Below are positions 1 through 18,138 of a stretch of 64,000 nt of DNA, one piece after another; within the stretch, counting starts at the first letter, position 1, and each line of letters starts with the position of its first letter. The notes below the pieces were generated by a model that did not search any database, was not told the DNA's origin, and was given only the letters and a program-made list of their open reading frames with translations. Location of the stretch: positions 25,477,316-25,541,315 of the forward strand of contig NC_091098.1 in the NCBI RefSeq assembly GCF_024713975.1. The letters run 5' to 3'. The translations under genes and the position numbers were made by a program. Source of the stretch: Paralichthys olivaceus. Its lineage: Eukaryota; Chordata; Actinopteri; Pleuronectiformes; Paralichthyidae.

Positions 1-870
1 CGCTCATGAAAACACGAGTTGTCGACGCCTCTTGAAGAGACCTTTTGATTCCGCTGCAGTTAGAGAACTGAATACAGTCATTGTGCATTTTAAACATCAC
101 ACTGTTTCCCTGAATATAACATGACCCTTGTCCATGGTGGTGTTATGTACAAGGGCTGTTTTTCAGAACCAACACCAGATAGTCTTTCCTTAATGAAGAG
201 AGCACCGATGTAACACTGGCTCCTACAGAGAGTGTTGCATTATGGGATGATTGTGCATTTCCTCGAGTCTATTTATAGTTTGTCAGGTTCACATTTTTCA
301 GTTTCAAACATTCAGACGCTCGTGTGGATATTTAGAGCCAGTTTAAGAGCTGAGGAATAAAATCCCTAATTCCTAATAAATCGCTATTTTCAAGTTACCG
401 TCTCTTAAATCCCAAACTCCCTCAGTGTGATTAACTAAAGAGCCAAACCTCAGTGGAGTCACTTAAAAAAAAAAAAACACTTGATTTGATTAACTCAGAC
501 TGATTTAGCCTCATATTAACTGTTGGCCCCTTAAATTCAATCAAGTTGCATCTAATTGGACACTCGTAGATAAATACGTCAGATTTTTTTCCATCAAGAT
601 CCATTAATTCATTCTCAAAGTAACGACAGAAGAAAAAAAAACATCCTGGAACGGCACCAGCATTGAATCGGTTCTTTCCTGAGCGGTATCACATCCGACC
701 ACCTGGTTTAGTTTCAGTATCTGTGCAGCAGATTGTGAGTAATCCTGCTAAATGACAAACAAAGGAAGCGAACAGATGTGACAGACCCAGCCAGCGTGTT
801 ATCATTGTTGTCTTTACATCGTCATTCACGCGTGACTATTATAAATATGTTGCTTGTATTTGTCCGGCAG
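1..870. other. Non-coding, probably the last intron of the bMERB gene
   Basis: I see no convincing exon. The stretch is AT-rich with short A-runs near 467 and 635. By position it should be intron upstream of the acceptor at 870. Confidence 0.5.
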
Positions 871-1064
871 ACAAGACGCCGGAGCTGGAGGCGGAGGAGG
901 AGCGAGTCCTGCAGCAGATGATCGAGGTGGTGGACATGAGGGACTCTCTGGTGTCGTTTCTGGAAGAGAAGAGGCTGAAGGAGATGAGCGAGGAGCAGGA
1001 GGCCTTCTCCATTATGGAGGCCAGGCGGCACTCGAAGGCAGGAGCTCAGGTTCACTGGGCATAG
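871..1064 (+). CDS. Terminal exon of a bMERB-domain protein (MICAL/MICAL-like/EHBP family), partial
   Basis: This is a last coding exon preceded by a good acceptor (CCGGCAG ending at 870). It begins in phase 2 (AC|AAG) and ends at TAG 1062-1064, giving 64 residues. The peptide is an acidic, Glu/Leu-rich helix with the pattern EEERVLQQMIEVVDMRDSLV and then FLEEKRLKEMSEEQ. This resembles the last helix of the bivalent Mical/EHBP Rab-binding (bMERB) domain, in which an 'LxxLVxxRDxLVxxLEExRLxExEED' pattern recurs. Family members bind Rab8/10/13/35 GTPases through this helix bundle. The short tail ends KAGAQVHWA. No other exon of the gene lies in the window, so it must extend left of position 1. 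I cannot tell MICAL, MICALL and EHBP members apart from one exon. An AATAAA at 2218-2223 could end its 3' UTR. Confidence 0.55.
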
Positions 1065-1078
1065 GACTTCCACATGCA

Positions 1079-1130
1079 CACGCACACACTCATATACAAA
1101 CACACACACACACACACAAACACACACGTG
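1079..1130. repeat. (CA)n microsatellite
   Basis: Interrupted ACACAC tract just after the stop of the bMERB exon, inside its presumed 3' UTR. It generates Thr/His and Val/Cys shadow ORFs. Confidence 0.9.
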
Positions 1131-2223
1131 CACATGCAGCATGGACCTGTGTGTACGCGGAAGTAGACGCACTCTTATCTGCTGACTTTAAACCTGAGAT
1201 TAAACTTTTGCAAAGCCAAAGATGCTGCAGAATCGTTAGCGGACAGTAACCGACCACAGGCGCTTCCATGGCGATGAGGATAAAATCTTCAGGCCTCACA
1301 GGGACGAAGGCTGAATGAGAACACTCCGGCCCCTAGAGGGAGACATAACCCTGGAGATCTGAGAAAGTCCACACGCAGCTCTGCAGCTCAGCCCCCCCCC
1401 CCACCCGCCGCCAGCTTTGACGGCAGAGTCACAGCAACACAACACGTAGGGAGAAGGATGTTTAGTTTCTGCTGCACTGGTGAACAAACCTCCACGCAGC
1501 AGGTAATCGTTACCCAGCCGCGGACCTGGCCTGGTTTAGGTGTCGCAGACATGTGACTCGAGCAGCGTAGAATTACATCGGTGGAGAAACCTGCGGTGCC
1601 TGAGAGCCTGATCTGTAAAACACAGGGTTACTGGGGTTTTTAAAACAATGTGATGTTCCTGTACTGTTGTAAACACAGATATAATATACAGTACATATCA
1701 TACTTCTATTATTATTTGGTATATTGAATAGAAATATGATTAAGGTTAAAAAAAAAAAAAAAAACTAAGAGTTTACAGTTTAAATATTAGAATTATCAAA
1801 AGTAAAATCCAATTATTCATTATTTTTGTTTCTTATTTTTTGAAAGTTTCTGAATTGTGTAGCACATCCTGCCGTTCACCACGTCGTTCCACTCAGGGGT
1901 CGCTGGTTCTGTCCTCTGGGATCAGAGTTTGGGGTTTTCACAGATGGACTTGCACTCTGCTGATTTTGAAATGTTCCGGCAGGTGGTGGTGTGTTACACG
2001 GACACAGGCGGACTGTCGGTGAACGTAAAGGAGACGAAACTGGTTCATCTATTTATAAATTCTATCATTTATCATTTGCAGGTGTTTCTGTTCGTGCGCT
2101 GGCAGAAGAGCCACGATCGAGACGCAGCCACTTTGTTGTTAGTTAAAAAGGAGCCTTATGTATTTATCGCTCTGCTGCCATTTTTGTGCCACCTGGGCAG
2201 CACTTCACGTTATATGAAATAAA

Positions 2224-4080
2224 GATCACGCACTTTGCTGCTTTTAGTTTTTTTTCATGTCTCTGATCATACGTTTGAAGACCTCTGGTGTTTCCAGGTG
2301 TTGACGGAGTGGACGTGTCCTGCAGGACGGATGTCCCTCAGGTTAGAATCAAACCATAAAACAAGAACACAGGAGAAACTCATCAGAGGTGGAAGAAATA
2401 CTCAGAGTATTTAAATACTCTGTTTTTATTTGGATTAAACTCACACAGGCAAAGAAACACAGATGAGACATTAGCTCGTTGGCAGAGGTAACAGTACAAC
2501 TCATTTTGTACTTGTACTTTATGTTTTAAGTACATTTTGCTCACATTACTCATGAGTTGGTGGTAGAATATCATAACGTGTTATTATACCTCCACAGAGA
2601 AGGTTGTGATTCTGTAAATCATAAAGCAGTTTGCTGTGTTAGTGTTTAAACCTGTGTGATGTACAGTTTCCCTAAAGTCGTGAAAACAAAACACACGGAC
2701 AACGCATCTTTCCAATCAGCGTCTCTACCTCTCACATTAAAAGTGAACTTCATGGTGTTTCGTCATTTGAAGTAATAGACGCAGTAAAAGTACAACACTG
2801 TAATTGCAGGTTGCAGGATTTCTGACCCCCTCTGCTGCTGTTGTGCAGGTTAACATCCATCGTGTTGTTCTCCGCAGCCCCGACTACTTCTCTCCTGATT
2901 GTAAAAGACTTCAGCTCGTTCTGGCTTCTTACAAATTATACCTCAGATGGGAGATGACCATGACAACCCGCTGAACCCGTAACCATGACAACACGATGAG
3001 AAAGTCTAGCTGCTGATATTCTTCACAGGTTTTTTATTTATTTTTTTTATTTTTTGTTATTGGCCTCCAGGACCCGCCTGCATCGCTGCAGCTTTGGATT
3101 TGAATTATTTGTGGATGATTATAATTTTTTGCCAGGGTCTGCAGGTTTGGTGTGTGTGCAGTAAATACACCATCAGAGGAGCCGTGTCACGGTGACCTGT
3201 CCTTTGAGGCCGAGAGAGAGAGGCAGGCGACATGAGCACCCGATGCAGATTAAAACATAAGCTTGTTAAAGGTCCCCTCTGAAGACCACAGTTTGCTGCT
3301 GCAGGCTTATGCAGGCCGACGCTGCAGTGGTGAGAGCATCAGTCTGTGCGAACACCGTCCGGGAGGTTGGTGGTTCGATCTCCGGCTCCTCCACTCCGTC
3401 TTCCTAAGTGTCCTCGGGCAAGATACTGGGCCCTCACTCGCTTGCTCTGTAATTCAAACAGTGCGTTGTATGTGTGTGTGAATTAGTGAATAGAACTCGC
3501 TCGAAACCTGTTTACATTATCTCTTCATAGATCATCAGTAAGTTTTTCTTCAGAACAAAGTTTGTGTTTCCAGGTTGTGACGCCGGAACACTTTGAACCA
3601 CTGGGCTCCGAGGAAGATTCATCATTAGAGATTAAAAGAATTAGTATGAAAATGCTTTTTCGTTTGAAGAAGTTGTCACCATTTACTTCAATTGTTTTGG
3701 ATTTGGACTTTTGGGTGAACTATCCTTTTAAATGTTCACCACGCAGGAATTGTGCGTGGATGTTGGACATGTAATTGGTCCCCTCTGTGTAAATTGTGGC
3801 CCCTGACAGAAAAGTCATAGATCCGCCCCTGGAACCTGAGGAAGAACGCACTAAATTTTTGGTGCAGATCCAGGATTTATTTTTCACATTTTCCTTTATT
3901 ATAATAAAACATTCTGATGCTTTGAGGCCTTTGATATTTAAGAGTCTGTGCAGTTTGGTGCCGATTCAAATAAAAGTAAATGTGGTTTTATAAGCAGACT
4001 GCAGATAAATCAAACAGTATGCACCACACTCCTGACTTTATATATTTATATATATATATATATAAAACAAGTCCACTTCC
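2224..4080. other. Intergenic region before camk1g
   Basis: No gene is recognised here. It holds one tRNA-derived SINE copy (about 3325-3515) and a TATATA tract near 4039-4064. It then merges into a GC/CpG-richer segment that looks like the camk1g promoter. Confidence 0.6.
3325..3515 (+). mobile_element. Teleost tRNA-derived SINE copy (copy A)
   Basis: Contains a box-B-like GGTTCGATCTCCGGC followed by the typical fish SINE body (GTGTCCTCGGGCAAGATACTG), then a TGTGTGTGTGAATTAGTGAAT stretch. The arrangement and motifs match the tRNA-headed SINEs common in percomorph fish. A second copy of the same family occurs at about 56000-56115. The coordinates are approximate because the ends are degenerate. 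Confidence 0.7.
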
Positions 4081-4089
4081 ATCTGTGCT

Positions 4090-4890
4090 GAGGAGCGTGC
4101 TCAAACTGTTGTGCGCGTACACCTGCATGCACTCGCTCGCGAGGTGAGTGAATGAATCGTGGATGTTTTGGTTTCGGGGAAGGAGCCGCTCCTCTGCGCA
4201 GGACGCACAGGTTCCCATATAAACCTGCAGCATGTGTGCAGAGATGAGGAGCGATGCAGCAGCAGCAGCAGCAGCAGCCTGAGCTGGATCCTCTCAATGA
4301 GCACCTGTGAGAGTGTCCGCCCCCCCCCTCGCCTCCTCTCTCCATGGACGTAATCTCCGACCGGACGACAGGTATTAGTCGGGTCCCAGACGCAGTAATC
4401 CGTCCAGACCAGGTCGAGCTTTGCTCAGGAGAGTCAGAGCAGCGGAGCTCCTGCAGCAGCAGCGCACAGAGTCCAGGTGAGCCCCACATCACCTCCCATC
4501 CCATCTCCAGCCTCTTCTCCGTCACCTGAACCACTTTTATCTGGAGGAATTCAGATCCGTTCATTTTGCAGAGTTGCAGCTCTTGAGGATTGTGTTTGTT
4601 GTTGTGGGGTTTTTTTTCCTGCAGAGCGCCAGAGTTGCTTCATTTGTATTCTGAGCGTAATGTTGTGATTCCCTGCTTCTGCTCAGTGACGTTGTCTGTG
4701 AGAGCCGAGTGCTTCAAGCCTGAGCTGAATATCTGACCAGTCTTCTGTTTTGCCGCAGAGTGAGATCTGATGCTGCAGCCAACTTGTGGCATGAGAGGAG
4801 AGAGAGAAGGAGCAGGGACTCTGTGCACTGAGCTGTCGTTGTTGCTATTGTTGTTATTATCCTCCTGTGCACTGGTGTAAACCCCTGCAG
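4090..4890 (+). promoter_or_regulatory. Probable camk1g promoter and 5' non-coding exons
   Basis: GC-rich, CpG-containing segment with an (AGC)n run at 4256-4278. A strong splice donor (GTCCAG|GTGAGC) sits at 4477. A second candidate non-coding exon is 4759-4890 (TGCCGCAG acceptor, CTGCAG|GTAAGAG donor). Both would splice to the acceptor at 5931-5932, which lies 8 bases before the camk1g ATG. The assignment is inference from position and splice signals; no transcript evidence is available. Confidence 0.45.
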
Positions 4891-5940
4891 GTAAGAGAGG
4901 GAGCAAAGAGCCGAGAATAAGAGATGCTGCTGTTGTTGTGACTCTTGAAAAAAGTCCCTGCATTGAAATGTGGATCAGTGCTGCAGGTTGTGCATCATCA
5001 CTGTTTGTGCACGAGAATGTAGATTCTCTGCTCCATCGCATGTTCTGACCCAAACAGCAGCTCGTTGAACAAACGACTGCAGTAAAATAAAAGAGGTGAG
5101 AGCAGAAGAGCCTCAGAGCTGATCAGTGTGTGTGCGTAGACCTGGTTTGAATCATGCACTGATACGTAGATGTCATGTTTTACAGTTCCGTGTGTCGAGC
5201 TGTGATGTTTGCATGTGGATCCAAGCATTTCGTGGCTTTTTGCTTTTGTGTTCAACAAGTACCTTCGTTCTCTGGCGGTCCAGGTTTTCATCCTGCTCGA
5301 CCTGTTGCATGGTTTGAGTCTCTGTTCCAGCAGTTTGAGCCGTGACAAGGTCAGGCCTCCAGATCAAGAGTCACTAATCCATTATATAAGAGAAAAGAGG
5401 GCAGGAAACTGAGCTGCATATCCTGTTCATGTAAAGTTCTCCTAATCCTTCTGTGAGATAAGTCATTAGATAAGTTCTGGAACTCTCTCTCGTCCTGAAA
5501 CTGGAGGAGTTCGTCATCTGAGCCAAGTTAACATCAGAGCTTTTATTATTGTTGGTCAACTTTTAATCTTGAACACTTTGGGACCAGGCAGTGCAGAAAA
5601 ATTCCAATGCACTGGAATCTTGCTGCTGCTGCTGATTTCTGAGGCTTATTCCTGCGCAGCAGTGTCGTCCAGTGTTTTCGGAGCCAGTGAGTCAGTTACA
5701 GATGAGATTAGTGCTCCAACCTTCTGTCTGCAGGAGGACGCAGCAGCTGTGTCTTTGTCAGACAGTCTGAGCAGCGCAACCTTCATGCCTGCCGTCTCAC
5801 GGCCTCGACCATAATCCCAGACGACTTTCTGTTTGTGATGATGAGGGCGTCTGGATATTAAGCCAGGATTAATATCGAGCATCGTTCACGTGCCTTTTTC
5901 TCTCTCCTCACATCTGAAAGAACCCCCCACAGACGCAGAC

Positions 5941-13607
<7,667 letters not shown>

Positions 13608-14616
13608 AGGCTGCGAGAGGTTGACACGGAAAAAAAAGCATTTTACTCGGTAGGTGCAAGGAAAACGACGGAATGTGTATTCTGATCAAACACAGTAGAA
13701 CAACAGGGAAACTGTTAGTGTTCTGTTCCAGCTCGTTAAAGTCCACTGGGTCTCACTCTGAGTGTGTTCCGCCCCCTGCAGGTCAGTGTTGCCGTGCTCA
13801 CTCAGCATGCAGCTGTTTTGTGTTGGCAGCTCCCCCTGGTACCGCGAGCGAGAAGTTCGTCTGACGGACCCGAGCAGGTCTGCGAGGTCCACACAGGCCG
13901 TGGGACATTTTTATTTTGGAACGAGTGCCTATGAAGCTTCCCGACGCACAACCACACACACACACACACGCACACACACTTTGATTCACAGGGTAGACTT
14001 CAGTTGAGCAGTTATTCAGAGGACCGGCCCTCGTAGACGGGGGACGTGACGTGTTGCTCGTCTTGAGTGTGAAGCGGTCGCTGATCTCAGGAGTCGCAGA
14101 GACTGATTTTGCAAATCCTGACTTGGGATCGGGTTGATTTCATTTCACTGAGCAGCACTTTGATGTCCAGGTTTGTAGATTTGTGAATACGTGTCATCGA
14201 GGAGAAGATTCACGAACAGATTTTCCCGCCGCGCTTCATCCCTCTGTGTGCAAAGCTTTACTCTGTAGCCGACCTGCTTTCGTGAGCACAGTAGAATATT
14301 TACACCGACAAACTGCATGCTTACCTCCTCCGATGATAACCGACTGTTGTGAAGTTGTGTTGTGTTCTATCTTTTCTATAAGTTTCTTTCTTTTGTTTTA
14401 AAAAAAAAAGTAACGACGAAAAGAAAACGAGTTGACGAATCGTAAACAGTGTAAATGCCACAAGTACAGTTTATCCAAAACTGCCACAGTATACACAGTA
14501 CACGCTGATATACGTTCTCTGTACTAGACGTCCACTTCCTGTACGTGCTTCATTCAGTGTCTCAGCTGTGTAGCTTTGTATCGATCTAGTAAAATATGGA
14601 TTCCTGTACGCTCATC

Positions 14617-14622
14617 AATAAA
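14617..14622 (+). terminator. camk1g poly(A) signal
   Basis: AATAAA about 1.0 kb after the camk1g stop and followed by a T-rich stretch. It gives a 3' UTR of roughly 1,030 bases that contains a (CA)n run near 13953-13979. Confidence 0.7.
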
Positions 14623-14639
14623 GTTTATGCAAAAACTTT

Positions 14640-16198
14640 CGCTTCCATTTTTATCTTTCCACTAAATGTTCCCTCTTGATGTCTCCAGAACGTCTCGGGA
14701 CTAACTCACCTGAAAACCACGATACCTGATAAATATATTATAATAATAATTTGGTTTTGATGATAAATCTGGAGCAGAACTGTGTTCAAAGTTCACTGTG
14801 CTTTGGAATTTAAAAAAATGAATGTGAGTCTGAATCAGTTAATGTGTTTAGAACAAGACTTTTTATTAATTAATGTTTTACTTGTTATTCATCATTATTT
14901 TGAATAATAGACGTTAATACCCCCCACATGAGAACGAACAACTTTAAGTATTTAAAAACTACACAGAAAAACTGAAAACTTTTGTTGAATCAAAATGCAA
15001 ATTTAAGAATTATAAATTCTTCTAAACTTAAAGTAAAGTTTTGCATTAACAACAAAAAAAGAACCGACTTTTTATTCTGTACCTGATTTTGTGACCTGAC
15101 CGTGTTTCCCTAATTAAACCAACCTCCGAGCCAGTTATCCGGCTTCAGTAGATTAACAGCAGGATTAGTAAAAGCAGTGTATTTAGAGCAGCAGGTAAAT
15201 CACACTAAACCAATAGATACACATCATGACAGAAAAGTATTACCTGTACTTTTACATGTACTTTTACACAGACAAATCCCTGTGTATCCTCACCCCTCCT
15301 CGGCCCTCCTCGGCCCCCCCGACACTCTGCGGCGGACTCGATGAAGGCCGCGGTGCAGACAGTCCGCCCATTCAGGCAGAAGAACCCGGAGATGTGGGGC
15401 GAAGGTCTCCGAACAGGCTCGACCTCTTCCCAGCAGCAGGATCATTACTGACGGCGGAGCTGAGGAGATGTCTGAGGAAAGTTTCTGCTCCAGATGTGAC
15501 AACGAGTTTGTCGTGAATTCACATTTCATCACTTCAGAGCAAAAGTTCACACGTGGGTTTTGACATAATTTATTTGTTTTTGTCTCTTTTCTGTTTTTTT
15601 CTGCAACGTTTTTGTTTTGGCTCATTTTTAAACCAACATGCAGGCGTCTGGTGATGTTGACCAAGTTTTTTCGCCGAGTGCTCGTGACACGTCTCTCTGT
15701 GACAAAGATCAGACGCATTTCACAACTCGCTCGTCTGACTTTACTCCCTCCTCCCTCAGGGAACGAGGTCAAAGGGCAGAGAGCTTCATGCGGACACACA
15801 CACACGCACACCATGACTTCAGGGGACATTACAGTGACTCACAATGATGCCCTAACCTGAACCTGAACCTCATCTAGTCTAAAATCTGTCTCGATATGGG
15901 GACTTTCATTCTGTCCACATAACAAAGACAAACCCCAACATTCTAACTGTGTTTACAGATTAATGTCCCCACAACATGAGTAACACCTTCATCTCATGAC
16001 GTCCAATGTGCAGTAACTTGCAGGACTGAAGTGTTTGCATTATTTATTCAGTCTGTCTTCTGCTCTCAGGACGGCCGGAGCTCTTCTCGATACACAGATC
16101 TGACCTCATGTGATGACACCTGTTTATTTCTGAGAACAGGCGCACTTTTACCCAGAAGACCTCATTTCCAAAACAGCAATTGCAGCACCAGTGGCCTC
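14640..16198. other. Intergenic, camk1g to g0s2
   Basis: No gene found. The first part is AT-rich. 15296-15520 is GC-richer but shows no family signature on either strand. A fish interspersed repeat occupies about 15785-15985. Confidence 0.6.
15785..15985. repeat. Teleost ACAC...CCTAACC...GTCCCCAC interspersed repeat
   Basis: An ACACACAC block is followed by CCCTAACCTGAACCTGAACC and TGGGGACTTTC, with ATGTCCCCACAACATGAG on the far side. This order is seen widely in fish genomes as a degenerate mobile repeat. The assignment is from memory, not from a search. Confidence 0.5.
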
Positions 16199-16210
16199 AT
16201 GAATATTCAT
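16199..16210. promoter_or_regulatory. 12-bp perfect palindrome ATGAATATTCAT upstream of g0s2
   Basis: ATGAATATTCAT equals its own reverse complement. It lies about 130 bases before the splice donor of the presumed g0s2 first exon. The shape resembles POU-dimer (MORE-like) sites. Function is inference only. Confidence 0.3.
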
Positions 16211-16469
16211 TTTTGTCTCCACTGTGGGAGGGGACCTGTCTCCGCTTGTGCTTAAATTGGACGGTTCGCCTTCTGTCTCTCTGCCTGCGAACTCCCGATC
16301 AGACCGAACACTGAGGAACTTGCAGTGTCCTTCAGAGTGAGTATCTGCGTGGGACACATTTATCCAAACAACCTGAGTAATTCAGCATTTCTTGGTTGAT
16401 TCGGTCGAACAAATGTTTCACGTTCACTCTCTGTTTTTCCATCAACAGATAAAATCAAGTTGCAGAAAT

Positions 16470-16715
16470 ATGCAAACCATTGGTGAGATCATCCCATTCG
16501 CTAAGGAGGTGCTGAACCAGGGGCCCAACTGGGGCATGGTGAAGATCTACACGCTGGGCTCCACCCTGGTGATGCTCGGCGTGGTCGGCGGGCTGGTGGA
16601 GACGGTTTTGCTGCCGTTTGCGGAGCGGGAGCCTGCACGCGCCGGTGGAGCTGGACGAGGAGACGAGGGAGGACAGAGAGGTGCGGAAGTCACACACTAC
16701 CTCTGTTTGCCTTGA
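16470..16715 (+). CDS. g0s2: G0/G1 switch protein 2 (ATGL inhibitor), 3' half apparently out of frame
   Basis: The ATG lies 21 bases into an exon that starts after ATCAACAG at 16448. A non-coding first exon ends at about 16335 (TTCAGA|GTGAGT). The first 50 residues carry the G0S2 core: MQTIGEIIPFAKEVL, then YTLGSTLVMLGVVGGLVETV, a hydrophobic segment that in G0S2 binds and inhibits adipose triglyceride lipase (PNPLA2) at lipid droplets. The frame then runs into a Gly/Arg-rich tail (REPARAGGAGRGDEGGQRG) and stops, for 81 residues in all. The +1 frame from 16618 instead encodes an acidic/basic tail (SLHAPVELDEETREDREVRK) that looks more like a charged G0S2 C-terminus. A one-base indel (assembly or real) near 16610-16625 is therefore possible. 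Linkage to camk1g supports the identity. Confidence 0.75.
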   Translation: MQTIGEIIPFAKEVLNQGPNWGMVKIYTLGSTLVMLGVVGGLVETVLLPFAEREPARAGGAGRGDEGGQRGAEVTHYLCLP

Positions 16716-16858
16716 AGTCGTGGATGTGCTGGAGACGGTTGGAGTCCAGGGTCAAACATCTGGGGTCTCAGCCAAGTGCTTATATGCCTTACAAAGAAAC
16801 TCTGGTCTCCTGATTTGAATGGACACTGCATTTGTAACGTTTGATGACCATGGTGGTA

Positions 16859-16864
16859 AATAAA
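16859..16864 (+). terminator. g0s2 poly(A) signal
   Basis: AATAAA about 145 bases after the annotated stop, followed by a T-rich sequence. Confidence 0.65.
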
Positions 16865-16869
16865 TCACT

Positions 16870-18050
16870 GTGTTAAACTCGTCCATTTGTATTAATTCTT
16901 TTATTTAGATTGTTGACTTTAGTTCAGAGAGAAACTGGTACAATAAAGTCTGGCAGCAGATAATTACAGATGTGATGTGATGAACGTGTGCGATTTAAAT
17001 AACATTACACAGTTTTTCCAGTCACAGACCGTTTCAGGTCATACATTTAAAATGTAGAGAGAAAAATATGAATTGTGAATTAGAGTTTCATTTAATTCTA
17101 ATGCTGATCCGAAGAAGATTTTCTTGAGTTATCAATTAATTATTAAAAAAAACACACAGAAAAACGTACTTCTATTGTTAAACTTGTTTTGTCCAACCAA
17201 CAGACCAAACCCCAAAGTTTCTGAACTTTTGAACAGAACTTGGAAAAGGAAACACTCAACAATTAGCGGATGAAACTAAGAGATGGCTGTGTTTACTCTC
17301 CTTTTAATGGAGTAATTGATTAAACAAACCCTGGCTGTAGTTTTAAAGGAAACCTGTAATCCTCTCTGTGAGGGTTGATACTTGCATGAACATTAACTTT
17401 ACAGAACATTTATGTAAAAGTACATTTGACCAAAGCGTATCTGAGTCATTTCAACTTCTTAATTATTTATCATAAGTATTATTTTGCACTTAGAATTGAA
17501 CTGATACTAATGTGTTTTTATTTTAGTTCATCAATTTGTTATCATGGATTTCGTGAAGCACTTTGTAGCCGTGTTTAGATAAGTGCTGTTCAAATAAAGT
17601 TATAATAATAAGGGCAAAGGTATCTGCACATACTCATCTAATATTCCTCTGACTGTGAGCTGAGGTTTGTGTCCAGCAAGTCCCATAAAATATGAGGAGT
17701 TTTAAAACTGAAGAGTGGAGGCGGTGTAAACAACCGAGTAGAAACAAATGAAACTTAAAGTGATTCATTTAAAGTGATTTCGTTAATTTAAAGCTGATTT
17801 GATCGAAGCAGTTGTGATATGATGAAAACAGCATTTCAACAGTACAAGATTTCCATCTGTAATTTAATTAGCCTCCATTTTTATTGTTCATATTTTAAAT
17901 CAAGCGTTTTTTACTTCAACCTGTTAAAAATCCAGAAAGTGTAACTTTACCTTCAAACACTAGGGGGCGGAAGCGAACGCGATGCTCCAATTTCCACATC
18001 CGGTCGTGTGACGGAAGTAACGTCACAGACCCGCGCCGTGTTTACCAGCG
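16870..18050. other. Intergenic, g0s2 to taf8
   Basis: AT-rich with no gene or recognisable element. GC and CpG rise from about 17960 into the taf8 promoter (CGGAAGTAACGTCAC near 18013, resembling adjoining ETS and CRE/ATF-like sites). Confidence 0.6.
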
Positions 18051-18138
18051 GCGGCTGAAAAGCGTCGTCGGTCGAAAATAAAGTCGCATTCGAAGTGAAA
18101 TCAAATAATCTGAACGTTTGGAGTCGAGACACATTAAG

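Noticed and set aside
4046-4564. 172-residue minus-strand open frame over the CAG-rich segment near 4250
   Set aside because: Its Leu/Cys/Ala runs come from the (AGC)n repeat. It overlaps the camk1g promoter/5' exon region and shows no family motif.
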